From: Bradyrhizobium sp. ISRA430
GTDB lineage: Bacteria > Pseudomonadota > Alphaproteobacteria > Rhizobiales > Xanthobacteraceae
Length of the DNA stretch: 64,000 bases
Assembly: GCF_029909975.1 (NCBI RefSeq)
Contig: NZ_CP094516.1
Location: 3,100,001 to 3,164,000 of the forward strand
Direction of reading: 5' to 3'
Shown here piece after piece: positions 47,642 to 56,962 of this stretch. The translations under genes and the position numbers were made by a program. The notes below the pieces were generated by a model. The model made no database searches. It had not been told where the DNA came from and saw only the letters and a program-made list of their open reading frames with translations. Each line of letters begins with the position of its first letter. The stretch's first letter is position 1.

Positions 47642-48529
47642 TTCGAGCTGCTCGACATTCGTGCCTTCCTGGCGGTCCTCGACCTGGGCAGCTTTAGCAA
47701 GGCAGCCAACTCCTTGAACCTATCGCAGCCGGCGCTGTCGCGGCGCATTCAGTCGCTCGAGGGAGCCATCGGGGCTCCTCTGCTTGAGCGCACCACGCGG
47801 CATGTTGCACCGACTGCAGTCGGCCAATCGCTGGCGCCGTTGATGCGGCGCCTGCTCGATGAGTTTGAGGAGTCCCTCCTCGGCACGACCGGCGCCGCCG
47901 CTCGCCAGACCGGGCAGATCACGCTCGCCTGCGTTCCAACAGCAGTGTTCTATTTCCTGCCGAAGGCCATCGAGCAGTTCAACGCCCGCTTTCCTCACAT
48001 CCGATTCCGGATTCTCGACCTCTCGGCAAATGAGGGGCTGGCAAGCGTGGCAAACGGCGAAGCCGAGTTCGGCATCAATCTGACCGGCAGTACGGACCCC
48101 GATCTCAGCTTTACTCCGCTGCTGGACGATCCGTTCGTGCTGGCCTGCCGGCGCGACCACGCTCTGGCGACCAAGCGTCGCCTGACCTGGAAAGACCTCG
48201 AAGACGAAATCCTGATCGGCGTGAGCCGCGCGAGCGGCAATCGTCTGATCCTCGAAGCGGCGTTGATGAAATCAAAGGTGCGGCTCAACTTTCATTTCGA
48301 AGTCAATCACCTCACCACCTCGTTAGGCCTGGTCGAACGCGGGCTCGGCGTGTCCGTGTTGCCAAAGCTGGCGACGCCACCGCCCGGACACCCCATCATC
48401 GTAACAAGATCGATTGGCGAACCTGAGATCAAACGCACGATCGGCATTGTCGAGCGGCGCGCTGCGCGCCTCTCCCCAGCAGCCCAACGCTTCCGCGATA
48501 TGCTGGTTGCCACCTGGCAGCGCGGATAG
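47630..48529 (+). CDS. LysR-family regulator
   Basis: A 299-residue transcription factor. A standard N-terminal HTH (LLDIRAFLAVLDLGSFSKAA and LSQPALSRRIQSLEGAIGAPLLER) is followed by the effector-binding domain. A stop codon at 47621 leaves ATG 47630 as the only start for a full HTH, yet no Shine-Dalgarno sequence precedes it and the ATG is inside a 23-bp palindrome. It is divergent from the tautomerase-symporter operon and probably controls it, with the palindrome allowing autoregulation. Confidence 0.88.
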   Translation: MRINFELLDIRAFLAVLDLGSFSKAANSLNLSQPALSRRIQSLEGAIGAPLLERTTRHVAPTAVGQSLAPLMRRLLDEFEESLLGTTGAAARQTGQITLACVPTAVFYFLPKAIEQFNARFPHIRFRILDLSANEGLASVANGEAEFGINLTGSTDPDLSFTPLLDDPFVLACRRDHALATKRRLTWKDLEDEILIGVSRASGNRLILEAALMKSKVRLNFHFEVNHLTTSLGLVERGLGVSVLPKLATPPPGHPIIVTRSIGEPEIKRTIGIVERRAARLSPAAQRFRDMLVATWQRG

Positions 48530-48753
48530 GCCGTAGCTTAGTCGCACATTCAAGGGATCGCGCTGGCTCCGGCTCTGCAGCGGGGCGATACCCTGCAACT
48601 GCGCGCTGTATCGAATGGGGTGAAGATACAGAAACAAAGGCAAGCCGGACGGCAATCCGGCCGCGCGACGTCCGCCGCAAAAAAACGTCGCAAGAGACCC
48701 GTTTTGTTCTCGATGAGCTTTCGGCGACCTATTGAGGAAGGACGCCTTCGCGA

Positions 48754-48799
48754 TGGTGGGCGCACCAGGGCTCGAACCTGGGACCCGCTGATTAAGAGT
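48754..48799 (-). other. 3' fragment of tRNA-Lys(CTT), probable attR
   Basis: Read on the minus strand, these 46 bases run from the anticodon loop (ACTCTTAATC) through the variable loop and the T arm (GGTTCGAGCC) to the acceptor strand and an encoded CCA. The 5' half of a tRNA is absent: sequence to the right (48800 on) does not form the D arm or the acceptor 5' strand. With a tyrosine integrase gene 180 bases away, this is the displaced 3' copy made when an element integrates into the tRNA gene. Orientation puts the chromosome to the left and the element to the right. It is not a functional tRNA. Confidence 0.8.
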
Positions 48800-48978
48800 T
48801 CAAGCCCATCCCTTCTCTGCAGTTTCCAAATGCACGCCGCGCTACGACGAACATTCGATAGGCCCTTTGTTTATAGGAGTTTCTCGCATAGCTTCGCGCT
48901 CCGTCGAACTTAAACCTCCAAATAGCTCAATCCGCCAACACCGTTTGAAAACCGTTTTGGCGGGCCTGGACTCTCGTA

Positions 48979-50349
48979 ATGACCGATATTCGAATTTCTC
49001 TCACCGACAAGGCAATCGCTCAACTACCCGCCCCGAAGGAAGGCTGGTACCTGGCTCGTGATACAGAATTGAAAGGCTTTTTCGTAGTTATCGGAAAGCG
49101 ACGCAGGACCTTTACCGTCCAAGGCGACCTTAGGCAGGGAGGCAAGCGGGCTTCATCCATTAGGGTTTCCATTGGCGATGCTAGTGAGATGTCGACCCGA
49201 GCTGCGCGCGCCACTGCCAAAGAGTACTTGGCCCAGATTAGCCGCGGACGGCACCCGAAGAACGACAAACAAGCCTACGGAGCGCATCCCGCTCCGGCGA
49301 TGGCAATTGGCGGGACAGTCGCGAGCATCACTCTCAAGCAGGCCTGGGAGCGGTATCTCGAGGCTCATCTGATGCGGAAGAACCGCAGCGAAAAGACCAT
49401 CGAGGGCTACCGCGACCACGTCGATCGCATTTTTGCAGAATGGCTCGACACCACACTCCATGAGCTCGCGACCGATCCGGCTCGGGTGGCCAAGAAGCAC
49501 GACGAGGTCACAAGGGAGAACGGGCCGTACATGGCCAATGGCAGCATGCGGACCCTGCGAGCCATCTATAATCATGCTCGGAAGACGAACAGGTCGTTGC
49601 CGTCAGATAACCCAGCCGATGCGGTCGACTGGAATGTCGAGGAGCGCCGCAACACTGGGATGGGATCGGCCGACCTGAAAGGCTGGTTTGCGCAGCTCGC
49701 CGCCCTCAACAACCCCGTGCGTAGAGAGTTCCACCTCTTCACTCTCCTTTGCGGTTCTCGGCCTACTGCGCTCCAGGAAGCCAAGCCAGAACACATCGAT
49801 TTTCGGCGCCGCACGCTGCACATTCCCAAACCAAAGGGCGGCAGGAAGAAGGCCTTCGATATTCCGCTGTCACGTCAGATGATCCTCTGCCTCATCCGCG
49901 CAATCCGGTTCGGTAGACAGATGTATCCTCTGCAAACACGAGCGTGGGTGTTTCCAGCCGACAGCGCGTCGGGGCATTTAGCGGAAACCAAGGAGGACCG
50001 GGAAATGCTATCGAAATGGGGCAACGACCTCCGTCAAACCTTCCGTACGATTGCAACCGCAGCCGGCGTATCCGAAGTCGACGCCAAGCTCTTGATGAAC
50101 CATGCCATTCCCGGAGTAAACGCGGGCTACATTACGCGGCACAAGCTTCTCGAAGATCATCTGCGCGGCCAGCAGCAGGCGATCAGCAGCGCGGTATTTG
50201 CCGCTTTGAGCGCATCGATTGCCCAAGATCATGAGTTGCAGGATTGGCTCGGGAGAGGCGCGTACCGGCGTGCAACCCGTGGCACCATTTCCGGGGGGAA
50301 GCAGGGTGTGGTCCGATCCGTTGCCCAAATGGAGCAAGGATCGATCTGA
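48979..50349 (+). CDS. Tyrosine integrase of a tRNA-Lys island
   Basis: Phage-type integrase of 456 residues. An N-terminal arm-binding DUF4102-like part (LTDKAIAQLPAPKEGWYLARD) is followed by a SAM-like core-binding domain (about 120-215) and the catalytic domain. Catalytic residues seen are Arg in LLCGSRPTALQE, the second Arg in NDLRQTFRT (R352), His in LLMNHAIPGV and the nucleophile Tyr in NAGYITRHKL. The first residue of the HxxR motif is Asn349 instead of His or Lys, which is unusual. The gene reads away from the tRNA fragment and into the island. No excisionase gene was seen. Confidence 0.88.
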   Translation: MTDIRISLTDKAIAQLPAPKEGWYLARDTELKGFFVVIGKRRRTFTVQGDLRQGGKRASSIRVSIGDASEMSTRAARATAKEYLAQISRGRHPKNDKQAYGAHPAPAMAIGGTVASITLKQAWERYLEAHLMRKNRSEKTIEGYRDHVDRIFAEWLDTTLHELATDPARVAKKHDEVTRENGPYMANGSMRTLRAIYNHARKTNRSLPSDNPADAVDWNVEERRNTGMGSADLKGWFAQLAALNNPVRREFHLFTLLCGSRPTALQEAKPEHIDFRRRTLHIPKPKGGRKKAFDIPLSRQMILCLIRAIRFGRQMYPLQTRAWVFPADSASGHLAETKEDREMLSKWGNDLRQTFRTIATAAGVSEVDAKLLMNHAIPGVNAGYITRHKLLEDHLRGQQQAISSAVFAALSASIAQDHELQDWLGRGAYRRATRGTISGGKQGVVRSVAQMEQGSI

Positions 50350-50826
50350 GGCTCAGCGCGTTTGAGTTCGGCGCGTTATATGGGCCTGTGAATCGGTCCA
50401 GTCCATCATGGGCGCCGCGGCAAATTTCCAGTCTAAACCATTCATTTCATTGATCTATTTTGACTCCGATCGATCCTTCATGTGATTGGACCGACTGAGG
50501 AATTTGGTCTGATCAAGCTTCAGCAGATTGCGTCTTCTAGGATCATATGGGTCTGGATTGGAAGCGAAAATCGGGCTTTCGGATTCTCAGTGCACACGTC
50601 GTGCACACGAGAACCCGCTTGCACACTACTCCCGCGCAACGTGCATCAGCGGCGCTACACTCTAATTGAGGATCATTCACGGACAAGCGTCGGATTCTTG
50701 ATCGCGGCCCTTGGTTGCGCGGGCGAGCTTTCCCCACACCAACACGAACCTGCGATATCGTCTCCAATAAGGAGAGCACTGCAAGCGCGCTGTTCGGCAA
50801 ATCGTAGAAAGGCGGCCAAATTCTTA
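50350..50826. other. Intergenic, no gene supported
   Basis: About 480 bases between the integrase and the convergent LysR gene. A 161-codon plus-strand frame (50482-50967) runs into the LysR gene and has no recognisable product. GTGCACAC occurs twice in direct order (50590-50597 and 50601-50608), making a GTGCAC-ACGTC-GTGCAC dyad of unknown meaning. Confidence 0.45.
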
Positions 50827-51849
50827 CTACCCGCTAACTCGTACCCGACCGAGACGTCGCTTTTTCCGAACAACGCCTTCTTCGTGCTTGCCGGTATGTG
50901 GCAGGTCGTCACTACTATTCCTGTTCGCCCGACTCTTTGCATCCTTGGCTGCGACCACCCCAAGTGATGGGGCTGCCGGCAGCAGCTCACGTGCAAGCTC
51001 GACAAATCTTGCCACAACAGGATTGCCGTCCGGCCGGAAGACCATTTTCACGTCGGCCGCCGGCGCGGGCTCACGGAGGGGGCGATAGATGACGCCTCGC
51101 CGCGAAAGGTGGCGAACGCTCTCCGGCACCAGCGCCACACCCAGACCGCCGGCGACAAGACTTGTCAACGAATAGGCCTCGACCACTTGCTGGCTTATGC
51201 GCGGGATGAATCCCGCCTCGACACAGCAGTCGCGAAGGTACTGAGCAAATCGCGAATCCTCGAGACGAAGAAACACGTGGTCGTCATTGCGCAGATCTGC
51301 GAGACGCAAGCGATCGCGCCTGGATAGAGGGTGACCTCTTGGAAGAGCGACCCAAACCTGCTCCCGCCAGGCGACTTCGGTGACGAGTTCGGGATCCTCC
51401 GTCGGGCTTCGAAGAAAACTGATGTCGGTCTTTCGGGCGTGCAGGGACTCGAGTTGGGCAAGCGGCGCCATCTCATGCAGCCGCACCATTACTTCGGGAT
51501 GTTGCCTGCTATAGGCGGCGATGATTGAGGTGAGCGGGCCCAGCAGCACGGAGCCGGTGGCGCCGATGTCAAGCTTGCCACTCTTGCCCGAGCCGATCGC
51601 TTGCGTCTGTTCGACGGCCTGCCCGACCTGGCCCAATATCGATCGTGTGTGGTCAAGGAACGCAACCCCGGCCGGAGTCAGCTCGACCCTGCGGCTGGTG
51701 CGCAGAAAGAGCGTAGTCTTCAACTCGGTTTCGAGATCTTGGATCTGCTGGCTGAGCGGGGGCTGCGAAATCCGCAATCGAGCGGCCGCTGCCGTAAAAC
51801 TCAACTCCTCGGCAACGACGAGGAAATAGCGAAGGTGGCGAAGCTCCAC
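50827..51849 (-). CDS. LysR-family regulator of the glyoxylate cluster
   Basis: A 340-residue LysR protein. The HTH is MELRHLRYFLVVAEELSF with RISQPPLSQQIQDLETEL, the BenM/CatM/CbbR-like branch. The effector domain ends near residue 290, and a charged tail of about 40 residues rich in Lys and Arg extends beyond the usual length. It is divergent from gcl across 137 bases holding repeated TCAAGTCGA motifs. It is expected to activate the gcl operon in response to a ureide or glyoxylate-type signal. Confidence 0.88.
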   Translation of the reverse strand: MELRHLRYFLVVAEELSFTAAAARLRISQPPLSQQIQDLETELKTTLFLRTSRRVELTPAGVAFLDHTRSILGQVGQAVEQTQAIGSGKSGKLDIGATGSVLLGPLTSIIAAYSRQHPEVMVRLHEMAPLAQLESLHARKTDISFLRSPTEDPELVTEVAWREQVWVALPRGHPLSRRDRLRLADLRNDDHVFLRLEDSRFAQYLRDCCVEAGFIPRISQQVVEAYSLTSLVAGGLGVALVPESVRHLSRRGVIYRPLREPAPAADVKMVFRPDGNPVVARFVELARELLPAAPSLGVVAAKDAKSRANRNSSDDLPHTGKHEEGVVRKKRRLGRVRVSG

Positions 51850-51856
51850 GTCGACC

Positions 51857-51913
51857 TCAAGTCGATATGAAATGCATATAGATCAAGTCGAACAATATAT
51901 TGGACGACTTGAT
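51857..51913. promoter_or_regulatory. Operator repeats between LysR gene and gcl
   Basis: TCAAGTCGA occurs in direct orientation at 51857-51865 and 51883-51891. The inverse ATCAAGTCG / CGACTTGAT pair (51882-51890 and 51905-51913) encloses an AT-rich 14-base spacer. This is consistent with recall and activation sites of a LysR protein. Confidence 0.5.
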
Positions 51914-51986
51914 AGTCAAGTGCAAGGCTTGCTGTCACGCCCCAGCGATAACAAGAACAACAACGGGAGGCGAATAACGGGAGGAA

Positions 51987-53765
51987 ATGATGCCGAAGAT
52001 GACCGCGGCAGCAGCGGCGGTGCGCGTCATGGAGAAGGAAGGCGTCCGATGCGCCTTCGGCGTACCCGGGGCTGCTATCAATCCGCTTTACGCCGCCCTA
52101 CGCCCTCGCAACGAGATCAAACACTTTCTCGCCCGGCACGTCGAAGGTGCCTCGCACATGGCCGAGGGCTACACGCGGGCAAGGCCGGGTAACATCGGAG
52201 TATGCATCGGCACCTCAGGCCCAGCCGGAACCGATATGATCACCGGTCTCTACTCCGCGTGGGCGGATTCCATCCCAATCCTCTGCATCACCGGACAGGC
52301 GCCGCGTGCCCGCCTCCACAAAGAGGACTTTCAGGCGGTAGACATCGAGTCGATCGCCAAGCCGGTGACAAAATGGGCCGTCACGGTGCGGGAGCCTGCG
52401 CTTGTGCCACGGGCTTTCCAACAGGCATTTCACCTGATGCGCTCTGGCCGTCCCGGGCCTGTGCTGATTGATCTTCCCTTCGACGTGCAGATGGGCGAGG
52501 TGGAATTCGACATCGAAACGTACGAGCCACTGGCAGTCTATAAGCCGGCGGCCACACCGGCGCAGATCGAGAAAGCACTCACGATGCTGAACGCGTCGCA
52601 GCGCCCGCTCATTGTTGCGGGCGGCGGCATTATCAATGCGGACGCTTGCTCGCTGCTCGTCGAATTCGCCGAGATCATGGGTGTCCCGGTCGTCCCAACT
52701 CTCATGGGCTGGGGTTCGATTCCGGACGACCATGCGCTGATGGTCGGCATGGTCGGTCTACAGACCGCACATCAGTACGGGAACGCAACGCTAATTGCTT
52801 CAGATTTCGTTCTCGGGATCGGCAATCGCTGGGCCAATCGGCATACCGGTTCGATCGATGTCTATACCGAGGGCCGGACGTTTGTTCACGTTGACATCGA
52901 GCCCACCCAGATCGGCCGCGTCTTCGCACCCGATTACGGCATCGTGTCGGATGCAAAAGCAGCGCTCGAGCTGTTCGTCGCGATCGCCCGCGAGTGGAAA
53001 GCGTCCGGCCGGCTCAAGGATCGGACGAATTGGGTCGCAGAGTGCCGGGAGCGCAAGCGCACGATGCTGCGCCGCACGCATTTTGACGACGTGCCGCTCA
53101 AGCCGCAACGCGTCTATGAGGAGATGAACAAGGCATTCGGGCGGGACACCTGCTATGTCAGCACGATTGGCCTCTCCCAGATCGCTGCCGCCCAATTCCT
53201 GCACGTCTATCACCCGCGCCATTGGATCAATTGCGGTCAGGCAGGCCCTCTCGGCTGGACCATTCCGGCAGCGCTAGGTGTGCGAGCGGCCGATCCAGAT
53301 CGAAGCATTGTCGCGATCTCCGGCGATTACGACTTCCAATTCATGATGGAGGAGCTGGCGGTTGGCGCCCATTTCAAGCTGCCCTATCTGCATGTCGTCG
53401 TGAACAATTCGTACCTCGGCCTGATCCGACAATCGCAGCGCGGTTTCAATATGGATCACTGTGTGCAGCTGTCGTTCGAGAACATCAACTCGCCTGAGGT
53501 CAACGGCTACGGTGTCGATCATGTCGCAGTCGCCCACGGCCTCGGCTGCAAGGCGATCCGAGTTTTCCGCCCAGAGCAAATTCAGCCCGCCTTTGATCAA
53601 GCAAAGGTATGGATGGAGGAATGCAAGGTTCCGGTTGTGGTGGAATTCATCCTCGAACGCATCACAAACGTCTCCATGGGTACGGAGATCAATGCAATTA
53701 CCGAGTTCGAGGAATTGGCCAAAGACAAGGCGGACGCTCCCACGGCAATCGCATTGTTGGACTGA
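51987..53765 (+). CDS. gcl: Glyoxylate carboligase
   Basis: ThDP-dependent tartronate-semialdehyde synthase: two glyoxylate give tartronate semialdehyde and CO2. The 592 residues align throughout with the Gcl pattern ([67 protein letters not shown]). Val52 stands where other ThDP enzymes have the catalytic Glu, the hallmark of Gcl. The ThDP motif is [12 protein letters not shown]...NNSYLG. The start is one of two adjacent ATGs (51987 or 51990) after GGGAGGAA. It is first in the run gcl-hyi-glxR, as in the enteric allantoin cluster. Confidence 0.97.
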   Translation: MMPKMTAAAAAVRVMEKEGVRCAFGVPGAAINPLYAALRPRNEIKHFLARHVEGASHMAEGYTRARPGNIGVCIGTSGPAGTDMITGLYSAWADSIPILCITGQAPRARLHKEDFQAVDIESIAKPVTKWAVTVREPALVPRAFQQAFHLMRSGRPGPVLIDLPFDVQMGEVEFDIETYEPLAVYKPAATPAQIEKALTMLNASQRPLIVAGGGIINADACSLLVEFAEIMGVPVVPTLMGWGSIPDDHALMVGMVGLQTAHQYGNATLIASDFVLGIGNRWANRHTGSIDVYTEGRTFVHVDIEPTQIGRVFAPDYGIVSDAKAALELFVAIAREWKASGRLKDRTNWVAECRERKRTMLRRTHFDDVPLKPQRVYEEMNKAFGRDTCYVSTIGLSQIAAAQFLHVYHPRHWINCGQAGPLGWTIPAALGVRAADPDRSIVAISGDYDFQFMMEELAVGAHFKLPYLHVVVNNSYLGLIRQSQRGFNMDHCVQLSFENINSPEVNGYGVDHVAVAHGLGCKAIRVFRPEQIQPAFDQAKVWMEECKVPVVVEFILERITNVSMGTEINAITEFEELAKDKADAPTAIALLD

Positions 53766-53784
53766 ACAAACAGGCGAGGACTCC

Positions 53785-54600
53785 ATGCCTAAATTCGCGG
53801 CTAATCTCACCATGCTCTACAATGAGTATCCGTTCTTGGATCGCTTCGCCGCCGCTCGCGCTGACGGCTTTGCGGCCGTCGAATTCCTGTTTCCTTACGC
53901 GTACCCCAAAGAGCAGATCGCGGAAACACTTCAGCAAAATTTGCTCAAACAAGTGCTGCACAACCTGCCGGCCGGCAACTGGGAGGCCGGCGAGCGCGGC
54001 ATTGCCTGCCTGCCTGATCGCACCGGCGAATTCCAGGAGGGCGTCGGCCGCGCGATCGAATATGCGACGGCGCTTGCCTGTCCGCAGGTGAATTGCTTGA
54101 CCGGGATCGCACCGCCTGGCGCCGATCCCGATCGCGTACGCGCGACCCTGGTCGAAAACCTGAAATTCGCGGCGGACAAGCTGGAAGCGGCCGGCATTCG
54201 TCTGCTGATCGAGCCGATCAATGATAAGGACATTCCGGGCTTTTGGCTGAACTATGCAGACCAGGCGGTTGCGCTTGTCGATGAGCTCGGGTCGAGGAAC
54301 GTATTCGTCCAATACGACCTGTACCACCAGCAGCGAATGAGTGGCGAACTCGCCGCCACATTCCGACGCCTGAAAGATCGCATCGCCCACATTCAGGTTG
54401 CTGATAATCCCGGACGCAACGAGCCCGGAACGGGAGAGATCAACTACCCCTTCCTCTTCGATCAGCTCGACTGCGATCGATACATCGGCTGGATCGGCTG
54501 CGAGTATAAGCCGAAGACCACGACTTCGGCCGGTCTCGGCTGGGCGGCGGCTTATCTGCGACGTGGATCCGATGTTCCGCAACAAGGAGTCAGCACATGA
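53785..54600 (+). CDS. hyi: Hydroxypyruvate isomerase
   Basis: TIM-barrel (AP endonuclease 2-type) isomerase interconverting hydroxypyruvate and tartronate semialdehyde; 271 residues. Typical blocks are FAANLTMLYNEYPFLDRF, LLIEPINDKDIPGF with a catalytic Glu, VQYDLYHQQRMSG, HIQVADNPGRNEPGTGEINY and the second Glu in GWIGCEYKP. The frame is open to 53461 inside gcl, but ATG 53785 after GGCGAGG gives the family N-terminus. The stop overlaps the next start as ATGA. Confidence 0.95.
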   Translation: MPKFAANLTMLYNEYPFLDRFAAARADGFAAVEFLFPYAYPKEQIAETLQQNLLKQVLHNLPAGNWEAGERGIACLPDRTGEFQEGVGRAIEYATALACPQVNCLTGIAPPGADPDRVRATLVENLKFAADKLEAAGIRLLIEPINDKDIPGFWLNYADQAVALVDELGSRNVFVQYDLYHQQRMSGELAATFRRLKDRIAHIQVADNPGRNEPGTGEINYPFLFDQLDCDRYIGWIGCEYKPKTTTSAGLGWAAAYLRRGSDVPQQGVST

Positions 54601-55481
54601 AGGTGGGTTTTATCGGTCTCGGGATCATGGGCGCGCCAATGGCCGGGCACCTCATCAAGGGCGGCCATGACCTATTTCTCAACACCCGTACAAAGGTGCC
54701 AGACGATCTCATCGCGGTCGGCGGCACCGCCTGCGCATCGGCTACAGAGGTTGCCCGAAAGGCCGATGTGATCATCACCATGGTTCCGGACACGCCGGAC
54801 GTCGAAGCCGTACTGTTCGGCAAAGGCGGCGTTGCGGAAGGCCTCTCGAAGGGCAAGATCGTCGTCGATATGAGTTCGATCTCGCCGCTCGAGACGAAGC
54901 GTTTCGCCGAAAAGATACGGGCGCTTGGTTGCGACTATCTGGATGCGCCGGTTTCCGGCGGTGAAGTAGGCGCCAAAGCGGCGTCATTGACAATCATGGT
55001 TGGCGGATCTCCGACCGCGTTCGAGCGGGTGAAGCCGCTGTTCGAGCTCATGGGAAAAAATGTCACGCTCGTTGGCGGCAACGGTGACGGCCAGACGACG
55101 AAAGTCGCGAACCAGATCATTGTGGCGCTCACGATCGAGGCCGTCGGCGAGGCGTTGTTGTTCGCTGCCAAAGCGGGCGCCAATCCGGCAAATGTGCGCA
55201 AGGCGCTCACGGGCGGCTTCGCCTCCTCGCGCATTCTCGAGGTGCACGGCGAACGCATGCTCCAACGGCGATTCGACCCGGGCTTTCGCATCGAATTGCA
55301 TCAGAAGGACCTGAACCTTGCCCTGCAGGGCGCCAAGGCACTGAAACTCAGCCTGCCGAACACGGCGACATGCCAGGAGCTGTTCAATGCCTGCACGGCC
55401 CATGGCGGCTCGGCGTGGGATCATTCAGCCATGGTGCGCGCGCTGGAGATCATGGCGAACCACGAGATCAGCACCGGCTAA
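54597..55481 (+). CDS. glxR: Tartronate semialdehyde reductase
   Basis: NAD(P)H-dependent 2-hydroxy-3-oxopropionate reductase of the beta-hydroxyacid dehydrogenase family, 294 residues, giving D-glycerate. The dinucleotide motif is GLGIMGAPMAGHL at residues 7-19. The substrate loop DAPVSGGEVGA has Ser120, and catalytic Lys169 lies in GQTTKVANQI. The start overlaps the hyi stop by four bases. It feeds the glycerate kinase gene three genes downstream. Confidence 0.95.
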   Translation: MKVGFIGLGIMGAPMAGHLIKGGHDLFLNTRTKVPDDLIAVGGTACASATEVARKADVIITMVPDTPDVEAVLFGKGGVAEGLSKGKIVVDMSSISPLETKRFAEKIRALGCDYLDAPVSGGEVGAKAASLTIMVGGSPTAFERVKPLFELMGKNVTLVGGNGDGQTTKVANQIIVALTIEAVGEALLFAAKAGANPANVRKALTGGFASSRILEVHGERMLQRRFDPGFRIELHQKDLNLALQGAKALKLSLPNTATCQELFNACTAHGGSAWDHSAMVRALEIMANHEISTG

Positions 55482-55544
55482 CGACTGACAAGCCACAGTA
55501 GCGTGATGGACGCCATCAGACAAAGGCGGACGGGAGGAGCCAAG

Positions 55545-56858
55545 ATGTCATTCTTCAAATCGCTATTCGGTCAAGTCGTCGTCGCGCTCGTTCTCGGGAT
55601 CGTTCTCGGGATCGCGTGGCCGGACTTCGCGGTTTCGCTGAAACCGCTCGGCGACGGCTTTATCAAGCTCATCAAGATGGTCATCGCCCCGCTGGTGTTC
55701 GGCGTGGTGGTCCATGGAATCGTGGGCGCCGGCGACTTGAGGAAGGTCGGGCGCGTCGGCATCAAGGCCATCCTGTACTTCGAGGTTGTCACGACGATCG
55801 CGCTCTTTCTCGGCATCCTGCTGGCCTATGCGCTCGAGCCCGGCGTCGGCATGAATATCGATCCGAGCTCGCTCGATCCGAAGGCCATGGCCTCCTATAC
55901 GCAACATGTCGGCCAGGTCACGGGCACCGTCGATTTCCTGCTCCGGATCATTCCGACCACTGTAGTGGACGCCTTCTCTAAGGGCGACATCTTACAGGTG
56001 CTCGTGATCTCGATCATGTTCGGGGCAGGCCTGGCCTTGCTTGGCGAATATGGCGAGCCTCTGGCCCACTCGATCGAGCGTATTACCCGTGTTCTCTTCA
56101 AGGTCATTGGCTTCATCGTGAAGCTCGCGCCCTTAGGCGTTCTCGGCGCGATCGCATTCACGGTGGGCAAGTACGGCATCGGATCGCTCAAGCAGCTCGG
56201 TTATCTGGTCCTGCTGTTCTACGTGACAGTGACGATCTTCGTGGTCGTGGTCCTCGGCGTGATCATGCAGCTCGTCGGTCTCAGCATCTTCAAATTTCTC
56301 CGCTATTTGCGAGAAGAGTTGATGATCGTGCTCGGCACCGCGTCATCTGACAGCGTGCTGCCGCAGGTCATGCGCAAATTGGAGGCACTCGGAATCAAGG
56401 ACTCGACCGTCGGTCTCGTCATTCCGACAGGTTACTCGTTCAATCTCGACGGGTTTTCGATCTATCTCACGCTGGCAGCGGTCTTCATTGCGCAGGCGAC
56501 GAATACCCCGCTTTCGATCACCGATCTTCTGTTGATCCTGGGCGTCTCCCTGCTCACGTCCAAGGGGGCCCACGGAGTGCCGGGTTCCGCCATCGTCGTA
56601 CTGGCGGCGACGCTCTCGGCCATTCCGGTCATTCCGGCGATCGGGCTTGTGCTCGTACTCTCGGTCGACTGGTTCATGGGCATGGCGCGTGCGCTCTCGA
56701 ACCTGATCGGTAATTGCGTTGCGACGGTCGTGATCGCGGCCTGGGAGGGCGACATTGATCGTCGGCAGGCAAAGCGTGTGCTCAACGGCGAGATCAGGGT
56801 GTCGACCGAAGAGGTGCTGGCTGCACCAGCCGAGGTCATCAAGCCTGCGACGGCCTGA
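55545..56858 (+). CDS. Dicarboxylate:cation symporter (DctA type), island copy
   Basis: DAACS-family secondary importer of 437 residues. It has KMVIAPLVFGVVVHGIVG, the serine loop IVLGTASSDSVLP and the substrate-site run IPTGYSFNLDGFSIYLTLA. The frame is open to 55503, but ATG 55545 has GGAGG nearby. The TAI/TSF substrate variation (Asp-Gly-Phe-Ser here, Asp-Gly-Thr-Ala in the chromosomal copy) suggests a different substrate. Placed inside the glyoxylate cluster, it probably imports a carboxylate or ureide-type acid that feeds glyoxylate. Confidence 0.9.
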   Translation: MSFFKSLFGQVVVALVLGIVLGIAWPDFAVSLKPLGDGFIKLIKMVIAPLVFGVVVHGIVGAGDLRKVGRVGIKAILYFEVVTTIALFLGILLAYALEPGVGMNIDPSSLDPKAMASYTQHVGQVTGTVDFLLRIIPTTVVDAFSKGDILQVLVISIMFGAGLALLGEYGEPLAHSIERITRVLFKVIGFIVKLAPLGVLGAIAFTVGKYGIGSLKQLGYLVLLFYVTVTIFVVVVLGVIMQLVGLSIFKFLRYLREELMIVLGTASSDSVLPQVMRKLEALGIKDSTVGLVIPTGYSFNLDGFSIYLTLAAVFIAQATNTPLSITDLLLILGVSLLTSKGAHGVPGSAIVVLAATLSAIPVIPAIGLVLVLSVDWFMGMARALSNLIGNCVATVVIAAWEGDIDRRQAKRVLNGEIRVSTEEVLAAPAEVIKPATA

Positions 56859-56962
56859 CGACTGATTACACTGATGGGGCGGGACCTCGTGTCGACGATC
56901 AAGGGGAGCGATTGAGCCGCGCAACTTAAGATTGGATGGCGGCAATTGTCTCGGAGGCGAAC

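Noticed and set aside
48754..48799. Functional tRNA-Lys gene
   Set aside because: Only the anticodon loop to the CCA end is present; no D arm, 5' acceptor strand or anticodon 5' stem can be formed from the bases to the right.
50482..50967. 161-codon gene after the integrase
   Set aside because: It overlaps the 3' end of the LysR gene on the other strand, has no ribosome site, and the product is compositionally random.
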